Part shown: positions 32,087 through 41,554 of the stretch, piece by piece | Layout: each line of letters begins with the position of its first letter | Numbering within the stretch: the first letter of the stretch is position 1 | From: JAFGBI01 sp964454025 | GTDB lineage: Bacteria; Myxococcota_A; Polyangia; Polyangiales; Polyangiaceae | Reading direction: 5' to 3' | DNA: 64,000 nucleotides | NCBI GenBank assembly: GCA_964454025.1 | Contig: CAYVRP010000011.1 | Location: forward strand, 40,049 to 104,048 | Notes under the pieces: model-generated | Told to the model about the DNA's origin: nothing | What the model saw: the letters and a program-made list of their open reading frames with translations, nothing else | Databases searched by the model: none | Translations under genes and position numbers: made by a program

Positions 32087-33763
32087 ATGCAGCTTAGCGC
32101 CGACGAGATCTCCCAGATCATCAAGCAGCAGATCAAGGACTTCGACCGCGCCGCCCTGGTCGCCGAAACCGGGACCGTCCTCGCCACCGGGGACGGCATC
32201 GCGCGGGTGTACGGGCTCGAGGGCGTGATGGCCGGGGAGCTCGTCGAGTTCCCGGGCGAGATCTACGGCCTGGTGCTCAACCTGGAGCAGGACAACGTCG
32301 GCGTCGCGGTGCTCGGCGACGCGACCGGGGTGAAGGAGGGCGACACCGTCAAGCGGACCCGGCGGATCGCCGACGTGCCGGTCGGGGACGCCATCATCGG
32401 CCGCGTCGTGAACGCCCTGGGGCAGCCGATCGACGGCAAGGGACCCATCGAGGTCAAGGAGCGGCGCCGGATCGAGGTCAAGGCGCCGGGGATCATCGGA
32501 CGGCAGCCGGTCAAGGAGCCGCTGCAGACCGGGCTGAAGGCCATCGACTCGATGGTGCCCATCGGCCGCGGTCAGCGCGAGCTCATCATCGGCGATCGCC
32601 AGACGGGGAAGACGGCGATCGCGGTCGACACGATCATCAACCAGAAGCACACGGACGTCTTCTGCATCTACGTCGCCATCGGGCAGAAGGCCTCCACCGT
32701 GGCGCAGGTGGTGGAGACGCTGCGGCAGCACGGCGCGATGGACTACACCACCGTCGTCGTCGCCACCGCCACCGAGATGGCGCCGCTGCAGTTCCTCGCG
32801 CCCTACGCCGGGGTCACCATGGGCGAGTACCTGCGCGACACCGGACGGCATGCGCTCTGCATCTACGACGACCTCTCCAAGCAGGCGGTCGCCTACCGGC
32901 AGATGTCGCTCCTGCTGCGGCGGCCGCCGGGGCGCGAGGCCTACCCCGGGGACGTCTTCTACGTGCACTCCCGCTTGCTGGAGCGGGCCGCGAAGTTGGC
33001 CAACCGCTGGTTCATCGTCCGGAAGGGCACCGCCGTCACGCCCGGCGATCACGCCTTCCGGGGCGTCGACGGCGCGGTTCACATCGGGGATGGCGGCGAG
33101 GCGGAGGCGAGGAAGATCCTCGCCGCGCGCGCCGACAAGGACGAGCTCGAGCTGGTCCGGGATCCCTGGTCGGGCGGCTCGCTCACCGCGCTCCCGGTCA
33201 TCGAAACCCAGGCCGGCGACGTCTCCGCGTACATCCCGACCAACGTGATCTCCATCACGGATGGCCAGATCTTCCTCGAGAGCGATCTCTTCTACTCGGG
33301 CGTGCGACCGGCGATCAACGTCGGCATCTCGGTCAGCCGCGTCGGCGGCAACGCGCAGATCAAGGCGATGAAGCAGGTCGCCGGCTCCCTGCGGCTCGAC
33401 CTGGCGCAGTTCCGGGAGATGGCCGCCTTCGCCCAATTCGCCAGCGACCTGGACGCGGCCACCCGGGCCCAGCTCGAGCGTGGCGAGCGCCTGCCCGAGC
33501 TGTTGAAGCAGGGGCAGTACCAGCCGCTCCCCGTCGAGAAGCAGATCGTGATCATCTACGCGGGCACCAACGGCTACGTGGACAAGCTCCCGCTGAGCGC
33601 GCTCGCCCAGTACGAGGCGGAGCTGCTCCGCCACCTCGACGCCAAGCACCCGGAGCTCTTGGAGGAGATCCGCGACCAGCGGCAGCTGTCCGACGAGCTC
33701 AAGAAGAAGCTCGACAAGGCGCTGAAGAAGTTCGGCAAGAAGTTCGTTCCGAGCGAGGGCTGA
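32087..33763 (+). CDS. atpA: ATP synthase F1 subunit alpha
   Basis: A 558-residue subunit. It begins QLSADEISQIIKQQIKDF and has the Walker A loop GDRQTGKTAIAVD, the IYVAIGQKASTVAQVVE segment, YDDLSKQAVAYRQMSLLLRRPPGREAYPGD and the arginine-finger region SVSRVGGNAQIKAMKQVAG. It forms the alpha3beta3 hexamer with AtpD, which is not encoded nearby. A basic C-terminal tail (KKLDKALKKFGKKF) makes it somewhat longer than usual. The ATG at 32087 starts 62 bp after atpH. Confidence 0.96.
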   Translation: MQLSADEISQIIKQQIKDFDRAALVAETGTVLATGDGIARVYGLEGVMAGELVEFPGEIYGLVLNLEQDNVGVAVLGDATGVKEGDTVKRTRRIADVPVGDAIIGRVVNALGQPIDGKGPIEVKERRRIEVKAPGIIGRQPVKEPLQTGLKAIDSMVPIGRGQRELIIGDRQTGKTAIAVDTIINQKHTDVFCIYVAIGQKASTVAQVVETLRQHGAMDYTTVVVATATEMAPLQFLAPYAGVTMGEYLRDTGRHALCIYDDLSKQAVAYRQMSLLLRRPPGREAYPGDVFYVHSRLLERAAKLANRWFIVRKGTAVTPGDHAFRGVDGAVHIGDGGEAEARKILAARADKDELELVRDPWSGGSLTALPVIETQAGDVSAYIPTNVISITDGQIFLESDLFYSGVRPAINVGISVSRVGGNAQIKAMKQVAGSLRLDLAQFREMAAFAQFASDLDAATRAQLERGERLPELLKQGQYQPLPVEKQIVIIYAGTNGYVDKLPLSALAQYEAELLRHLDAKHPELLEEIRDQRQLSDELKKKLDKALKKFGKKFVPSEG

Positions 33764-33766
33764 CGG

Positions 33767-34681
33767 GTGCCGAGCCTGAAGGAGATCAGGAAGCGGATCG
33801 GGAGCGTCAAGTCGACGCAGAAGATCACGCGCGCCATGAAGATGGTGGCGGGGGCGCGCCTGAACCGCGCCCAGCAGCGGATCCTGGCGCTCCGTCCCTA
33901 CGCCGTGAAGACGCAGCAGGTGCTGGCCGACATCACGCGGAGCGTCGGAGAGGTGGCGGAGGGCGACGGCGTCGTGATCGACCCGATCGCGCTCGAGCAG
34001 CCGCTGCTCGGGCGGCGCAGCGCCCGGCACGTGCTCCTGCTCGTCATCACCAGCGACCGCGGGCTCTGCGGGGCCTTCAACGGCAACATCGGCAAGGCCG
34101 CGATGCAGGCCTGGCGGGAGGCGGAGGCGCAGGGCCAGCGGGTGAGCATCGCCACCATCGGGCGGCGGGGGCGGGACTTCCTCCGGCGGCGGGGCGCCCC
34201 CACCGTGTACGATTTCCCCGGCATCTGGGACCGGCTCGGGGGGGAGAGCGCGCGCGAGGTCGCGCGGGTGCTGCTCGATCCGTTCCTCGCGGGCGAGGTG
34301 GACTCGATCCGGATCGTGTACAACGAGTTCAAGAGCGCGATGAGCCAGCGGGTCGTCAACGAGGCCCTGCTCCCGGTGACGCCGCTGCCTGGCGGTGAGG
34401 GACCGGCGGCGACGCCCCAGGAGTTCATCTTCGAGCCCGATCGGGCCGCCCTGCTGGCGCGACTCGCGCCGATGTACGTGGAGATCTCGGTGCTTCGCGC
34501 GCTGTACGAGTCGATGGCCTCGGAGCTGGGCGCGCGCATGACCGCGATGGACGCGGCGACCAAGAACGCCGAGGAGATGATCGGCAAGCTCACCCTGCAG
34601 TACAACCGGGCCCGCCAGTCGGCGATCACCACGGAGCTGATGGAGATCATCGGCGGCGCCAACGCGCTCCAAGAGGGCTAG
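33767..34681 (+). CDS. atpG: ATP synthase F1 subunit gamma
   Basis: A 304-residue central rotor subunit. It begins PSLKEIRKRIGSVKSTQKIT and has MKMVAGARLNRAQQR, LLVITSDRGLCGAFNGNI and the C-terminal MTAMDAATKNAEEMIGKL with NRARQSAITTELMEIIGGAN, all hallmark positions. The GTG start at 33767 lies 3 bp after atpA. The usual next genes atpD and atpC are absent; an unrelated low-complexity protein follows at 3 bp. Confidence 0.95.
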   Translation: MPSLKEIRKRIGSVKSTQKITRAMKMVAGARLNRAQQRILALRPYAVKTQQVLADITRSVGEVAEGDGVVIDPIALEQPLLGRRSARHVLLLVITSDRGLCGAFNGNIGKAAMQAWREAEAQGQRVSIATIGRRGRDFLRRRGAPTVYDFPGIWDRLGGESAREVARVLLDPFLAGEVDSIRIVYNEFKSAMSQRVVNEALLPVTPLPGGEGPAATPQEFIFEPDRAALLARLAPMYVEISVLRALYESMASELGARMTAMDAATKNAEEMIGKLTLQYNRARQSAITTELMEIIGGANALQEG

Positions 34682-34684
34682 GCG

Positions 34685-35428
34685 GTGGCGAAGCGCGGAG
34701 GCAAGAGGTCGAGCCGGCGGCAGCGGCGCGCGGAGCGCGAGCGCCGCTCGCGGGCCGAGCAGCACGGCCACTCCGTCGCGGCGTCCTCGCGTCCGCCCCC
34801 CGCCCGGAAGACGGGCGCGGCGCCCCGGCGCGATCCGGCGCTCGGCGCGGCGGGCAGGCGGCGGTCGACGACGGGCGCGGCGCGCGCGGAGGGCAGCCGC
34901 CCGGAGCGCGCGGAGCGCCCGGAGCGCCCGGAGCGCGCGGGTGATTCCCGGCGCCCGGCGGTGACCGCGCGCATCGGCGAGCGGCTGCGGAGCGTGCCCG
35001 TCTCCACCTGGGTGGCCGTCGCGGTCGGGCTCGCGGTCGTCACGCTGCTCGTGGTGACGAGCCTGCCGCGCGCGCGGCCCTCGGCCTCGCGCTCGCCAGC
35101 CCCTGGGGTGCCGGGCGCTACGAGCGCCGCCCCGCCGCCCGCGGCCCTGCCGCCCACCGCGATGCTCGGCCTCGACCCGGCCGCGCCACGGGACCCTCCC
35201 CCGGTCACGCCGCTGCCGGCGCTGCTCGAGGTCGGGGCGAAGGCGCCGGCCGCCGCCAGCGCAGGCGCGTCGTCCCCCGCGGAGGGCGCGCCCGTCGCGT
35301 CCTCGCCGCACGCCCTGGCGGCGGGGCAAGCCGCGGCGCCGCCGCCGCGATCGCTGCTCGCCCCGGTGTCGTCGGCTCCGCCGCCGGTCAACCCGGCGCC
35401 CGCGGCGCCGGGCGACGCTCCGTACTGA
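34685..35428 (+). CDS. Hypothetical single-pass membrane protein after atpG
   Basis: A 247-residue protein of unknown function. The first 95 residues are very basic and low in complexity, with ERPERPERAG repeats. One membrane helix follows (VAVAVGLAVVTLLVVTSL, around residues 118-135), then a Pro/Ala/Ser-rich C-terminal region of about 110 residues. By the positive-inside rule the basic part is cytoplasmic and the proline-rich part periplasmic. The GTG start is 3 bp after atpG, so it shares the ATP synthase transcript. No family is recognised, and its repetitive make-up makes the call less sure. Confidence 0.55.
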   Translation: MAKRGGKRSSRRQRRAERERRSRAEQHGHSVAASSRPPPARKTGAAPRRDPALGAAGRRRSTTGAARAEGSRPERAERPERPERAGDSRRPAVTARIGERLRSVPVSTWVAVAVGLAVVTLLVVTSLPRARPSASRSPAPGVPGATSAAPPPAALPPTAMLGLDPAAPRDPPPVTPLPALLEVGAKAPAAASAGASSPAEGAPVASSPHALAAGQAAAPPPRSLLAPVSSAPPPVNPAPAAPGDAPY

Positions 35429-35747
35429 CCGCGCCGCTTCGCGTGTCGTGGGACCGCGATCGCGGTCCCTGGCCCGCGGCCGAGCCGGCTCGTTCCGCGC
35501 GGCCACGACTGGCCTCGGGGCGGGCCGCCGGCTCGTGCTGGCGGGGCACGGGCGGTTCTCGGCGCCCCAGCTCGGGGCGCAGCTCCAGCGCTCGCGCCTG
35601 CTCGCGACCGCCCTCGGCGTCCCTCACGCCGTCGCGCTCTTCGCGCCGCGCTCCTCGGTCCCCGTCCCGGGCTCGATCGGACGGGACCGCCCGGCGCCGG
35701 GCGGAGCGGCGCTTGACGCGGCGCCCTGGTCCGCGGTTGAAGGGGTC

Positions 35748-36500
35748 ATGCGCCCCGCGATCTCGCTCGCCTCGTGCCTGTCCGCCGTGCTCGTCGCCTG
35801 CGGCGGCGGGAAGAAACCCGCCGCGACCCCGACCGAGACGGGTGACGGCGCGGCTGCGGAGGCGGCGGCGGACGAGGCCGCGCCGCCCGCGCCGGCCGGC
35901 GGCGAGGCGTCGGCAGAGGGGATCCCCACCACCTGTGTCGACCAGCACGGGACGTGCGTGCCGCCGAGGGCCTTCGTCGATCGGCTCTGCCAGGGCAGCT
36001 TCCCCGGGGTGGCGCTGGTGATGTTCGAGAAGAGCTCGCCGTGGAAGCGAGGCTACATGCGCGCCGAGGTGGAGCCCGTGAACGCCTCGGGGGGGATGAC
36101 CGGCGAGGGGAAGCTCCTGCCCGGCGAGGAGGTGCTCATCGTGCGGGTGCGCGCGCAGCCCGCCGGGGGGATGCAGGTGACCGGCGCGGGGGGCTGGGAC
36201 GTGCTGCGCTGGGACGGCACCTGCGCGACGGTATCGGAGGGGGAGATGGGGTTCGAGCAGAACGGGCACCTCAAGGCGGCCGTCGTGACCTTCCGCTACC
36301 TGGATGAGCCGATCCGTGAGGCGCTCCGCACCAACGCCGCGGTCGACGAGGCGTATCAGAACCGACGAAGGCACTGCAAGGGCGCCACCATGGGCGAGGT
36401 GTCGCAGGAGTGCGAGAAGTGGGACAGGAAGCTCACGGAGGCCGTCGTCGCCACCGTGCGCGGTGGGATCGAGCTGCCCACGCCGGAGAAGCTACCCTGA
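35748..36500 (+). CDS. Putative lipoprotein of unknown function
   Basis: A 250-residue protein with a lipoprotein signal (SLASCLSAVLVAC, lipid cysteine near residue 18) and an acidic Ala-rich linker. A globular part holds TTCVDQHGTCVPPRAFVDRL, then GYMRAEVEPVNASGG, a VLIVRVRAQPAGGMQVTGAG strand and a helical end with paired cysteines (RRRHCKG and SQECEKWDRKL). The first part of the folded domain looks SH3-like, but I cannot assign a family. ATG 35748 is used because the signal peptide begins there. The 319 bp before it hold nothing recognisable. Confidence 0.7.
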   Translation: MRPAISLASCLSAVLVACGGGKKPAATPTETGDGAAAEAAADEAAPPAPAGGEASAEGIPTTCVDQHGTCVPPRAFVDRLCQGSFPGVALVMFEKSSPWKRGYMRAEVEPVNASGGMTGEGKLLPGEEVLIVRVRAQPAGGMQVTGAGGWDVLRWDGTCATVSEGEMGFEQNGHLKAAVVTFRYLDEPIREALRTNAAVDEAYQNRRRHCKGATMGEVSQECEKWDRKLTEAVVATVRGGIELPTPEKLP

Positions 36501-36540
36501 GCTCACTTCGGCGGTGCGCGGCGCGAGCCCGCTCCGCCGC

Positions 36541-37878
36541 TCAGAGGGTGGGCGGAGACAGCGTGTTGCGCGGGACCCGATCGTCGCCCCGCAGCCGCTC
36601 CGCGATGCGATAGAGGCCGTCCTGCGGGAGCCGCTGGTACCCCGCCCACGCCGTGGCGGCGAGCGTTCCGTCGGCGAGCCACTCGAGCAGCCAGTCGCCT
36701 GCCGCGCGGGGATCGCGCTGCGCGAGCCCCGCGCCGTTCTCCAGCGCCCAGCGCTGGTTGTACGTCTCGTGCCGACCTACCGGTGGACTGAACACGAGGG
36801 GCAGCCCGAGCCCCCCGAAGAACGTGAGCTCGCTCGGCTTGGTCCAGAGCACGTCGGTGCGCGCCATCAACTCGTCGAACCGCTCGAAGTAGGTGGCGAC
36901 ATCGATCGCGTGCAGGATCACCACGGAGCGGCCGAGCTCACCGCCCAGACCCGCCGCGTCGATCTGCGCCTCGAAGGCCCGGGCCACCTCCGCCTTGATC
37001 CCCGCCACCAGCGTCAGGCGCAGACGCCCCGCGCGCAGCGCGGGCGCGAGGCTCGGGAGGAACTGGCCAGGCAGGTCCGCCTGCGCGCCAGCGCCGCCGA
37101 CGGCGAAGACGAGGTGTGGCGGTCCGTCCGGCGGGGGCAACACCCCGAGCGTGGCCGCGCTCCGCGCGAACTGGCGGCGGAAGACGCCCCTCGGATCGAG
37201 GCGCGCGAGCCGCGCCGCCAGGTGACGGTGCAGCGCGGTGCGGTCGCGGCCGCCGACCAGCGGGTGCGGGAGCGGGAAGCCGGTGAAGTCGATGCGCTCC
37301 GCCGGGACGCCGTAGGCGCGCAGGCGCCGCGCGACCCGGCTGCTGGGCGCGAAGTAGTGGATGCGGGTGTCACGCGGGTGCAGCGGCGCCCACACCCGCT
37401 GGACGTCCGAGTCGGTGACGACGCAATAGACACGTTCGTAGCCGTGGTATTCGGCCAGGATCGCCGGCGAGTAGAAGGTCGCGACCAGCGGCGCGTCGTG
37501 GGCGCGGAGGAAGCCCACCAGCGACCGGCCGAGGCCCCGCCGCGCGGACAGCGCGAGCAGGTGGGCCGGGAGATCCGGGCTGGAGAGGTCACGGAAGGGG
37601 TGGAGCCGAGGGATCGCCGTCACCGAGTCGAGCAGGGCGCGGAACGGGCGCCCCACCAGGGGCGCCGCGCTGAGCTGCGAGACGCCGTCGTACAGCCGCC
37701 GCGTCACCGCCCAGCCTCGCTGCTCGTCACCGAGCGCGAGCGGCGGCTGGTCCGCGTGGAGCACGGGCGTGCCCAGGAAGTCGGCGAGCGCGTGGGCGGG
37801 GCGGAGGTGGCCGTAGCCCATCGCGATGGCCACGATCACGGGTGCGACGGCGGGGACCCGTGGCCCGCTCGAGCTCAT
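36541..37878 (-). CDS. GT28-like glycosyltransferase (MGDG-synthase type fold)
   Basis: A 445-residue soluble protein. The N-terminal VIVAIAMGYGHLRPAHALAD is the Gly-rich nucleotide- or lipid-binding loop of GT28/GT-B enzymes (MurG and MGDG synthase relatives). The middle has VYCVVTDSDVQRVWAPL, and the C-terminal domain LVFAVGGAGAQADLPG, then TDVLWTKPSELTFFGGLGLP, which fits the donor-binding GT-B half. It may glycosylate a diacylglycerol or polyprenyl lipid; this is family-level inference. ATG 37878 is taken as the start; a longer frame to 37971 adds an unlikely basic leader. Confidence 0.7.
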   Translation of the reverse strand: MSSSGPRVPAVAPVIVAIAMGYGHLRPAHALADFLGTPVLHADQPPLALGDEQRGWAVTRRLYDGVSQLSAAPLVGRPFRALLDSVTAIPRLHPFRDLSSPDLPAHLLALSARRGLGRSLVGFLRAHDAPLVATFYSPAILAEYHGYERVYCVVTDSDVQRVWAPLHPRDTRIHYFAPSSRVARRLRAYGVPAERIDFTGFPLPHPLVGGRDRTALHRHLAARLARLDPRGVFRRQFARSAATLGVLPPPDGPPHLVFAVGGAGAQADLPGQFLPSLAPALRAGRLRLTLVAGIKAEVARAFEAQIDAAGLGGELGRSVVILHAIDVATYFERFDELMARTDVLWTKPSELTFFGGLGLPLVFSPPVGRHETYNQRWALENGAGLAQRDPRAAGDWLLEWLADGTLAATAWAGYQRLPQDGLYRIAERLRGDDRVPRNTLSPPTL

Positions 37879-38054
37879 GGCGGCGGAGGGCGGACACACG
37901 GTCGCACGCTTAGATCCGGGCCTGCGTCCTGGCAACCGCAAAGCGGTGCCCGGTGCCGTCCGGTGCGCCACCTCGCGTCGAGCCGCCTACCGCGGGTTTC
38001 GCGCGCGATCGGGCGACGCCCTCGCGTCGAGGTGCGCTATCGTTGGCGGGCGTC

Positions 38055-38441
38055 ATGCCGGAAACCGACCCCGATGCCGCGCGTCGCGCCCGCGAGGACG
38101 CCGACCGGCGCCTGGTGGCCGCAACGGCGGTCTTCGGACCCACCGCGGGGTCCTTGTTCGTCTCGTTCCTGTTCACTCCGGACGCGGTGGAGTCGGGGCG
38201 CGTCGTCCTCTCGGCGCCTTGCATGATGAAGGCCGTTTTCGGGGTCGGGTGCCCGACGTGCGGGATGACGCGGGCCTTCATGGCGTTGAGCCACGGGGAC
38301 CTGGTGCGCGCGTATCACTACAACCTGGCCGCGCCGGGCGTCTACCTGCTCTTCTGGGGGCTCGCGGCCTACGGTCTGCACGGGCTGGTGCGGGCCCTGT
38401 TCGACCGCCGCCGGGCACGGAGGCGCTCGCTGCGCGCATGA
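38055..38441 (+). CDS. DUF2752 membrane protein
   Basis: A 128-residue inner-membrane protein with two to three hydrophobic segments. It contains the DUF2752 signature GVGCPTCGMTRAFMALSHGD, followed by a YNLAAPGVYLLFW segment. The function of the family is unknown; the CxxC pair suggests redox or metal binding. Its stop overlaps the next start in an ATGA arrangement. Confidence 0.82.
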   Translation: MPETDPDAARRAREDADRRLVAATAVFGPTAGSLFVSFLFTPDAVESGRVVLSAPCMMKAVFGVGCPTCGMTRAFMALSHGDLVRAYHYNLAAPGVYLLFWGLAAYGLHGLVRALFDRRRARRRSLRA

Positions 38442-38812
38442 ACGCGGGGACGGACCGCCAGGGCGGGGAGCCACGCGGCGGGGGCGCACCGGGTGGTCCG
38501 CCCGGTGGCTACGGGCTCGACTTGCCGCCGGGCGTCGAGTTGCCGCGCGAGCCGGGGATGGCGCCGGCCGATCCGCTCGCGTTGACCTCCCTCCTGCTCG
38601 GCCTGGGCTCGCTCCTCTCGGTCGCGTGCTGCTCCTTCCTGAGCCCGCTGGCGGCGCTGGGCGCCATCGTCACCGGCGCCGTCGCGTTGCTGCGCGTCCG
38701 GGCCACCGCGCGATCCGGGTGGGGCCTGGCGGTGACGGGGATCGTGCTCGGATCCCTCGATCTGCTCGCGACCGTGACCTGGCTCGCGTGGTGGCTTCAC
38801 GAGAGCCTCTGA
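38438..38812 (+). CDS. DUF4190-like small membrane protein
   Basis: A 124-residue protein. A Gly/Pro-rich N-terminal half leads into ADPLALTSLLLGLGSLLSVA, CCSFLSPLAALGAIVTGAVA and a second hairpin GWGLAVTGIVLGSLDLL, a pattern common to DUF4190 and related two-hairpin membrane proteins. It starts in the DUF2752 stop codon, so the pair is co-translated. DUF4190 partners are common beside DUF2752. The function is not known. Confidence 0.75.
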   Translation: MNAGTDRQGGEPRGGGAPGGPPGGYGLDLPPGVELPREPGMAPADPLALTSLLLGLGSLLSVACCSFLSPLAALGAIVTGAVALLRVRATARSGWGLAVTGIVLGSLDLLATVTWLAWWLHESL

Positions 38813-38822
38813 GCCGCGCGGA

Positions 38823-40142
38823 TCATCGGCGCGGCACGAACATCGCGCCGAAATCCCACGTCGCGAGCCCGCGGACCTGGCCCGCCTCGGCGCCCCGGAC
38901 ACCCACCTCTCCGATGACGCCGAGGGGCAGGGTGCGGCCCACGACGCGGACGTCCGCCTCGGCCACGCGCGGCGGTCGGCGTGCCATGGCCGGGTCCGCG
39001 GCGGCGAGGAGCGCGAGCTGCGCCAGCCCGGCGCCCGGCCCGATCGAGCGAACGAACTCGACCAGCAGCGCGAAGTCCCCGTCGCGGCGGCGCCGTTGGA
39101 TCTCGCTCGCCGGGAGCGGCTCCACGGCCAGCTCGTGGCCGGGCTGCCCGAGGGCCGAGGCCACCGCGTTCGCGATCTTGACGAGCTGCGGCGCGTCGTC
39201 CCGGACCAGGACGCCTGCGGGGTCACCGCCCCACCGGGTGGATCCTTGTGCCGGCGGCAGCGCGCCGAACCCGAGGTGGGCCAGCCTGGCGGGGTCGATG
39301 CCGTCGAGCAGTCGCTGCGCGACGCCCGGCGCCCCCCACGTACCCGCCCGGCGCCCGGTCCAGAGGGGCGCCCACCCGAACGGTGGCCCGACGAAGTCGG
39401 TCGCGCCGGGGCGCGGCCGGTGCAGGCCTCGTCCGAGCCAGCCGACATCGACCTCACCGGACTCGAACGCCCGCAGCGCGTCGGCCAGGTCGGTCGCGCG
39501 CCTCACCTCGACGGCGTCGAGCCACGGCGCGCCGCGGGCGGCGAAGGCGTTGCGCTCGAGGCGGAGCTGGTCACGCCCCGGCGTCGCTGTGAAGGGTCCG
39601 GTGCCGTCCGGTCGGCGGGGGTCGAAGCCGCGCGGCACCAGCGCGGTGACCGGGCTCGTGAGCGCCCGCGCCAGCGCCTCTGGCTCCGCGTCGGGGACGA
39701 CGACGACCAGCCCGTCCTCGCGATCGTGGAAGGGTTCACCGAAGGGGCCGAGCAGCCCGGCCGCCGCGCGGGCGCGGGCGCGCTGCCAGGAGAAGAGCAG
39801 ATCGCGCCCATCGAGGCTCGGGCCCCGGCCCGCCCTGAGGAAGGGACGAAGCCGGAGCCTGGTTCCCTGCGGACCGCGGTCGGGCAGCGCCGCCGCGAGC
39901 GTGGGGTAGGGGCGTCCGCGCGGGTCCAGCGCGAAGAGCGGCTCCGCCACGGCGGCCCCGAAGAGCGCGGCGCAGGGATCGTCGACCGCGTGCGGATCGA
40001 GCGCGGTGACGGGCCACGGCACGCTGAGTCGCAGCAGGCCACCGCGGGGCGTGCGGCCCAGGCCTGCGGCCACGGAACCGACGGTCGTGACCGCGAGGAA
40101 GGCGCGGCGCCCGAGGCCGCCGGGGGCGGGGAGCGGGCTCAT
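38823..40142 (-). CDS. Solute-binding protein, family 5-like, Tat/Sec exported
   Basis: A 439-residue extracytoplasmic protein. The N-terminus LGRRAFLAVTTVGSVAAG looks like a twin-arginine signal. The mature part begins LLRLSVPWPVTALDPHAVDD, then VAEPLFALD and LRLRPFLRAGRGPSLDGRDL, as in peptide/nickel-type (SBP_bac_5) binding proteins. It lacks an adjacent permease or ATPase. Its start overlaps the stop of the FG-GAP protein by four bases. The ligand is unknown. The sequence is diverged, so the family call is moderately sure. Confidence 0.65.
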   Translation of the reverse strand: MSPLPAPGGLGRRAFLAVTTVGSVAAGLGRTPRGGLLRLSVPWPVTALDPHAVDDPCAALFGAAVAEPLFALDPRGRPYPTLAAALPDRGPQGTRLRLRPFLRAGRGPSLDGRDLLFSWQRARARAAAGLLGPFGEPFHDREDGLVVVVPDAEPEALARALTSPVTALVPRGFDPRRPDGTGPFTATPGRDQLRLERNAFAARGAPWLDAVEVRRATDLADALRAFESGEVDVGWLGRGLHRPRPGATDFVGPPFGWAPLWTGRRAGTWGAPGVAQRLLDGIDPARLAHLGFGALPPAQGSTRWGGDPAGVLVRDDAPQLVKIANAVASALGQPGHELAVEPLPASEIQRRRRDGDFALLVEFVRSIGPGAGLAQLALLAAADPAMARRPPRVAEADVRVVGRTLPLGVIGEVGVRGAEAGQVRGLATWDFGAMFVPRR

Positions 40143-41554
40143 CGCACGATCCAGAGGGAGCGACTGGTGGCGATGGCGATCGGGGTCATCTTCTCCCCCT
40201 CGGGCGGGCACACGCCGATGGCCCGCACCCCCTCGGGAACGGGGACGCGCAGCCGCTCCTCGACGCGCCCGTCCCCGTGCCAGGTCCGGACGACGACCGC
40301 GTCCGCGGCGGGATCGAGCGTGTCGAGGCTCGCCAGGACCTCGGGCTCGCCGTCGCCGTCGAGATCGGACACGGCCAGCTGCGCGCCGGCCTCGGCGATG
40401 CGCGCCGATCGGCGATCGCCGTCCAGGAGCACCACCTCCGCGGCGTCCCCGCGGCGCCCCGCGTAGATCGATCGCAGGCGGCCCGCGCGATCGAGCAGCG
40501 CGGCGCCCGCGATGGCGTCGGTACCCCAGCCGAAGTCGTCCAGGGCGGGGGCCGGGTCCGTCGCCACGCACCGCTCGATGGAGCTGGCGAGCACCGGTCC
40601 GGCGAACCGCGAGCAGCCGCCCGCCGGCCAGGGGAGTCGCCGTCCCGGATGCTCGGTGAGGTGGAGAAGGCCGTCGAGGCGCATCATGAACGCGCGATCG
40701 CTGGTACCGCCGTCGAGGAAGGAGCCCGGCGTCACCACGACCGAGCCGATGGGCTCTCGCAGCGGCGACTGCGCGACCGGGGAGAGCGCCGAGAGCTCGA
40801 CGCTGGCCGCGCGCTCGAACGCACCTTGCCGCAGTCGCCCGACGGAGAGCGCGTGTCGGCCGACGAGGACGACCTCGGGCACCCCGTCCAGATCGAGATC
40901 GTCGCAGGCGAGCGACACCACGGGGCTCTCGGGCAGGGCGGCGCGATCGACGCGGCGCGCGACCAGCGGCACCGGCGGGAGGAACGACCGGAGCTCGGGG
41001 TCCAGCCGTCGGCTCGCGAAGGCATGGAGCACCGGGCTCGGCCGGGGGTCGCGGACGCGGTCCCAGAACCGGGCCGGCACCGGGTAGACGTCCGCGACGA
41101 CACGAACCTCGCCGGCCTCCAGCGTCGTCGCGAGGTGGACGAGGTTGCCGGCCGCGCTGGCGAGGGCGCGGGCGCGGGTGAGATCGGCGATCTCGTCGGC
41201 GGCGCGGGCGCCGCGACCGAGGCGCCCGGCCAGGTTCGCCGCGAGCCGGCGCGCGAGCTCGTCCGGTTGGCGCAACGGCGCCGCCGACGCCAGGGGCGCT
41301 GCCACGACCAGCGCCCCGGCCGGGGCTGTCGCCAGGGCGAGCGCGAGCTCACAGGCGATCTCGGAGATCGCCGCTGACCTCCCGCGCCCGCAGGGCGGCG
41401 GGGCCGGCGCGGCGGCCGCCGGGGTGGCGGCCTGCGCCTGCGCGGGCTCCGGCGCTGCGAACGCCGAGAGGGCGACTCCCGCGCGCGCCCACCTGGCCCG
41501 CGCGCGCCGAGGATGACACGAGGGGCACAACGTTGTCGTGAACGTGGACCGCAT
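40139..41554 (-). CDS. Exported FG-GAP/integrin-repeat-like protein
   Basis: A 471-residue protein with an alanine-rich N-terminal export signal. A helical domain (residues about 70-190) follows, then a beta-propeller-like C-terminal part with calcium-binding FG-GAP style loops: CDDLDLDGVPEVVLVG and AVSDLDGDGEPEVLAS. It starts at the ATG at 41554, since the longer frame to 41605 adds only a basic leader. Its gene overlaps that of the solute-binding protein, so the two probably work together in the envelope. The role is unknown. Confidence 0.65.
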   Translation of the reverse strand: MRSTFTTTLCPSCHPRRARARWARAGVALSAFAAPEPAQAQAATPAAAAPAPPPCGRGRSAAISEIACELALALATAPAGALVVAAPLASAAPLRQPDELARRLAANLAGRLGRGARAADEIADLTRARALASAAGNLVHLATTLEAGEVRVVADVYPVPARFWDRVRDPRPSPVLHAFASRRLDPELRSFLPPVPLVARRVDRAALPESPVVSLACDDLDLDGVPEVVLVGRHALSVGRLRQGAFERAASVELSALSPVAQSPLREPIGSVVVTPGSFLDGGTSDRAFMMRLDGLLHLTEHPGRRLPWPAGGCSRFAGPVLASSIERCVATDPAPALDDFGWGTDAIAGAALLDRAGRLRSIYAGRRGDAAEVVLLDGDRRSARIAEAGAQLAVSDLDGDGEPEVLASLDTLDPAADAVVVRTWHGDGRVEERLRVPVPEGVRAIGVCPPEGEKMTPIAIATSRSLWIVR

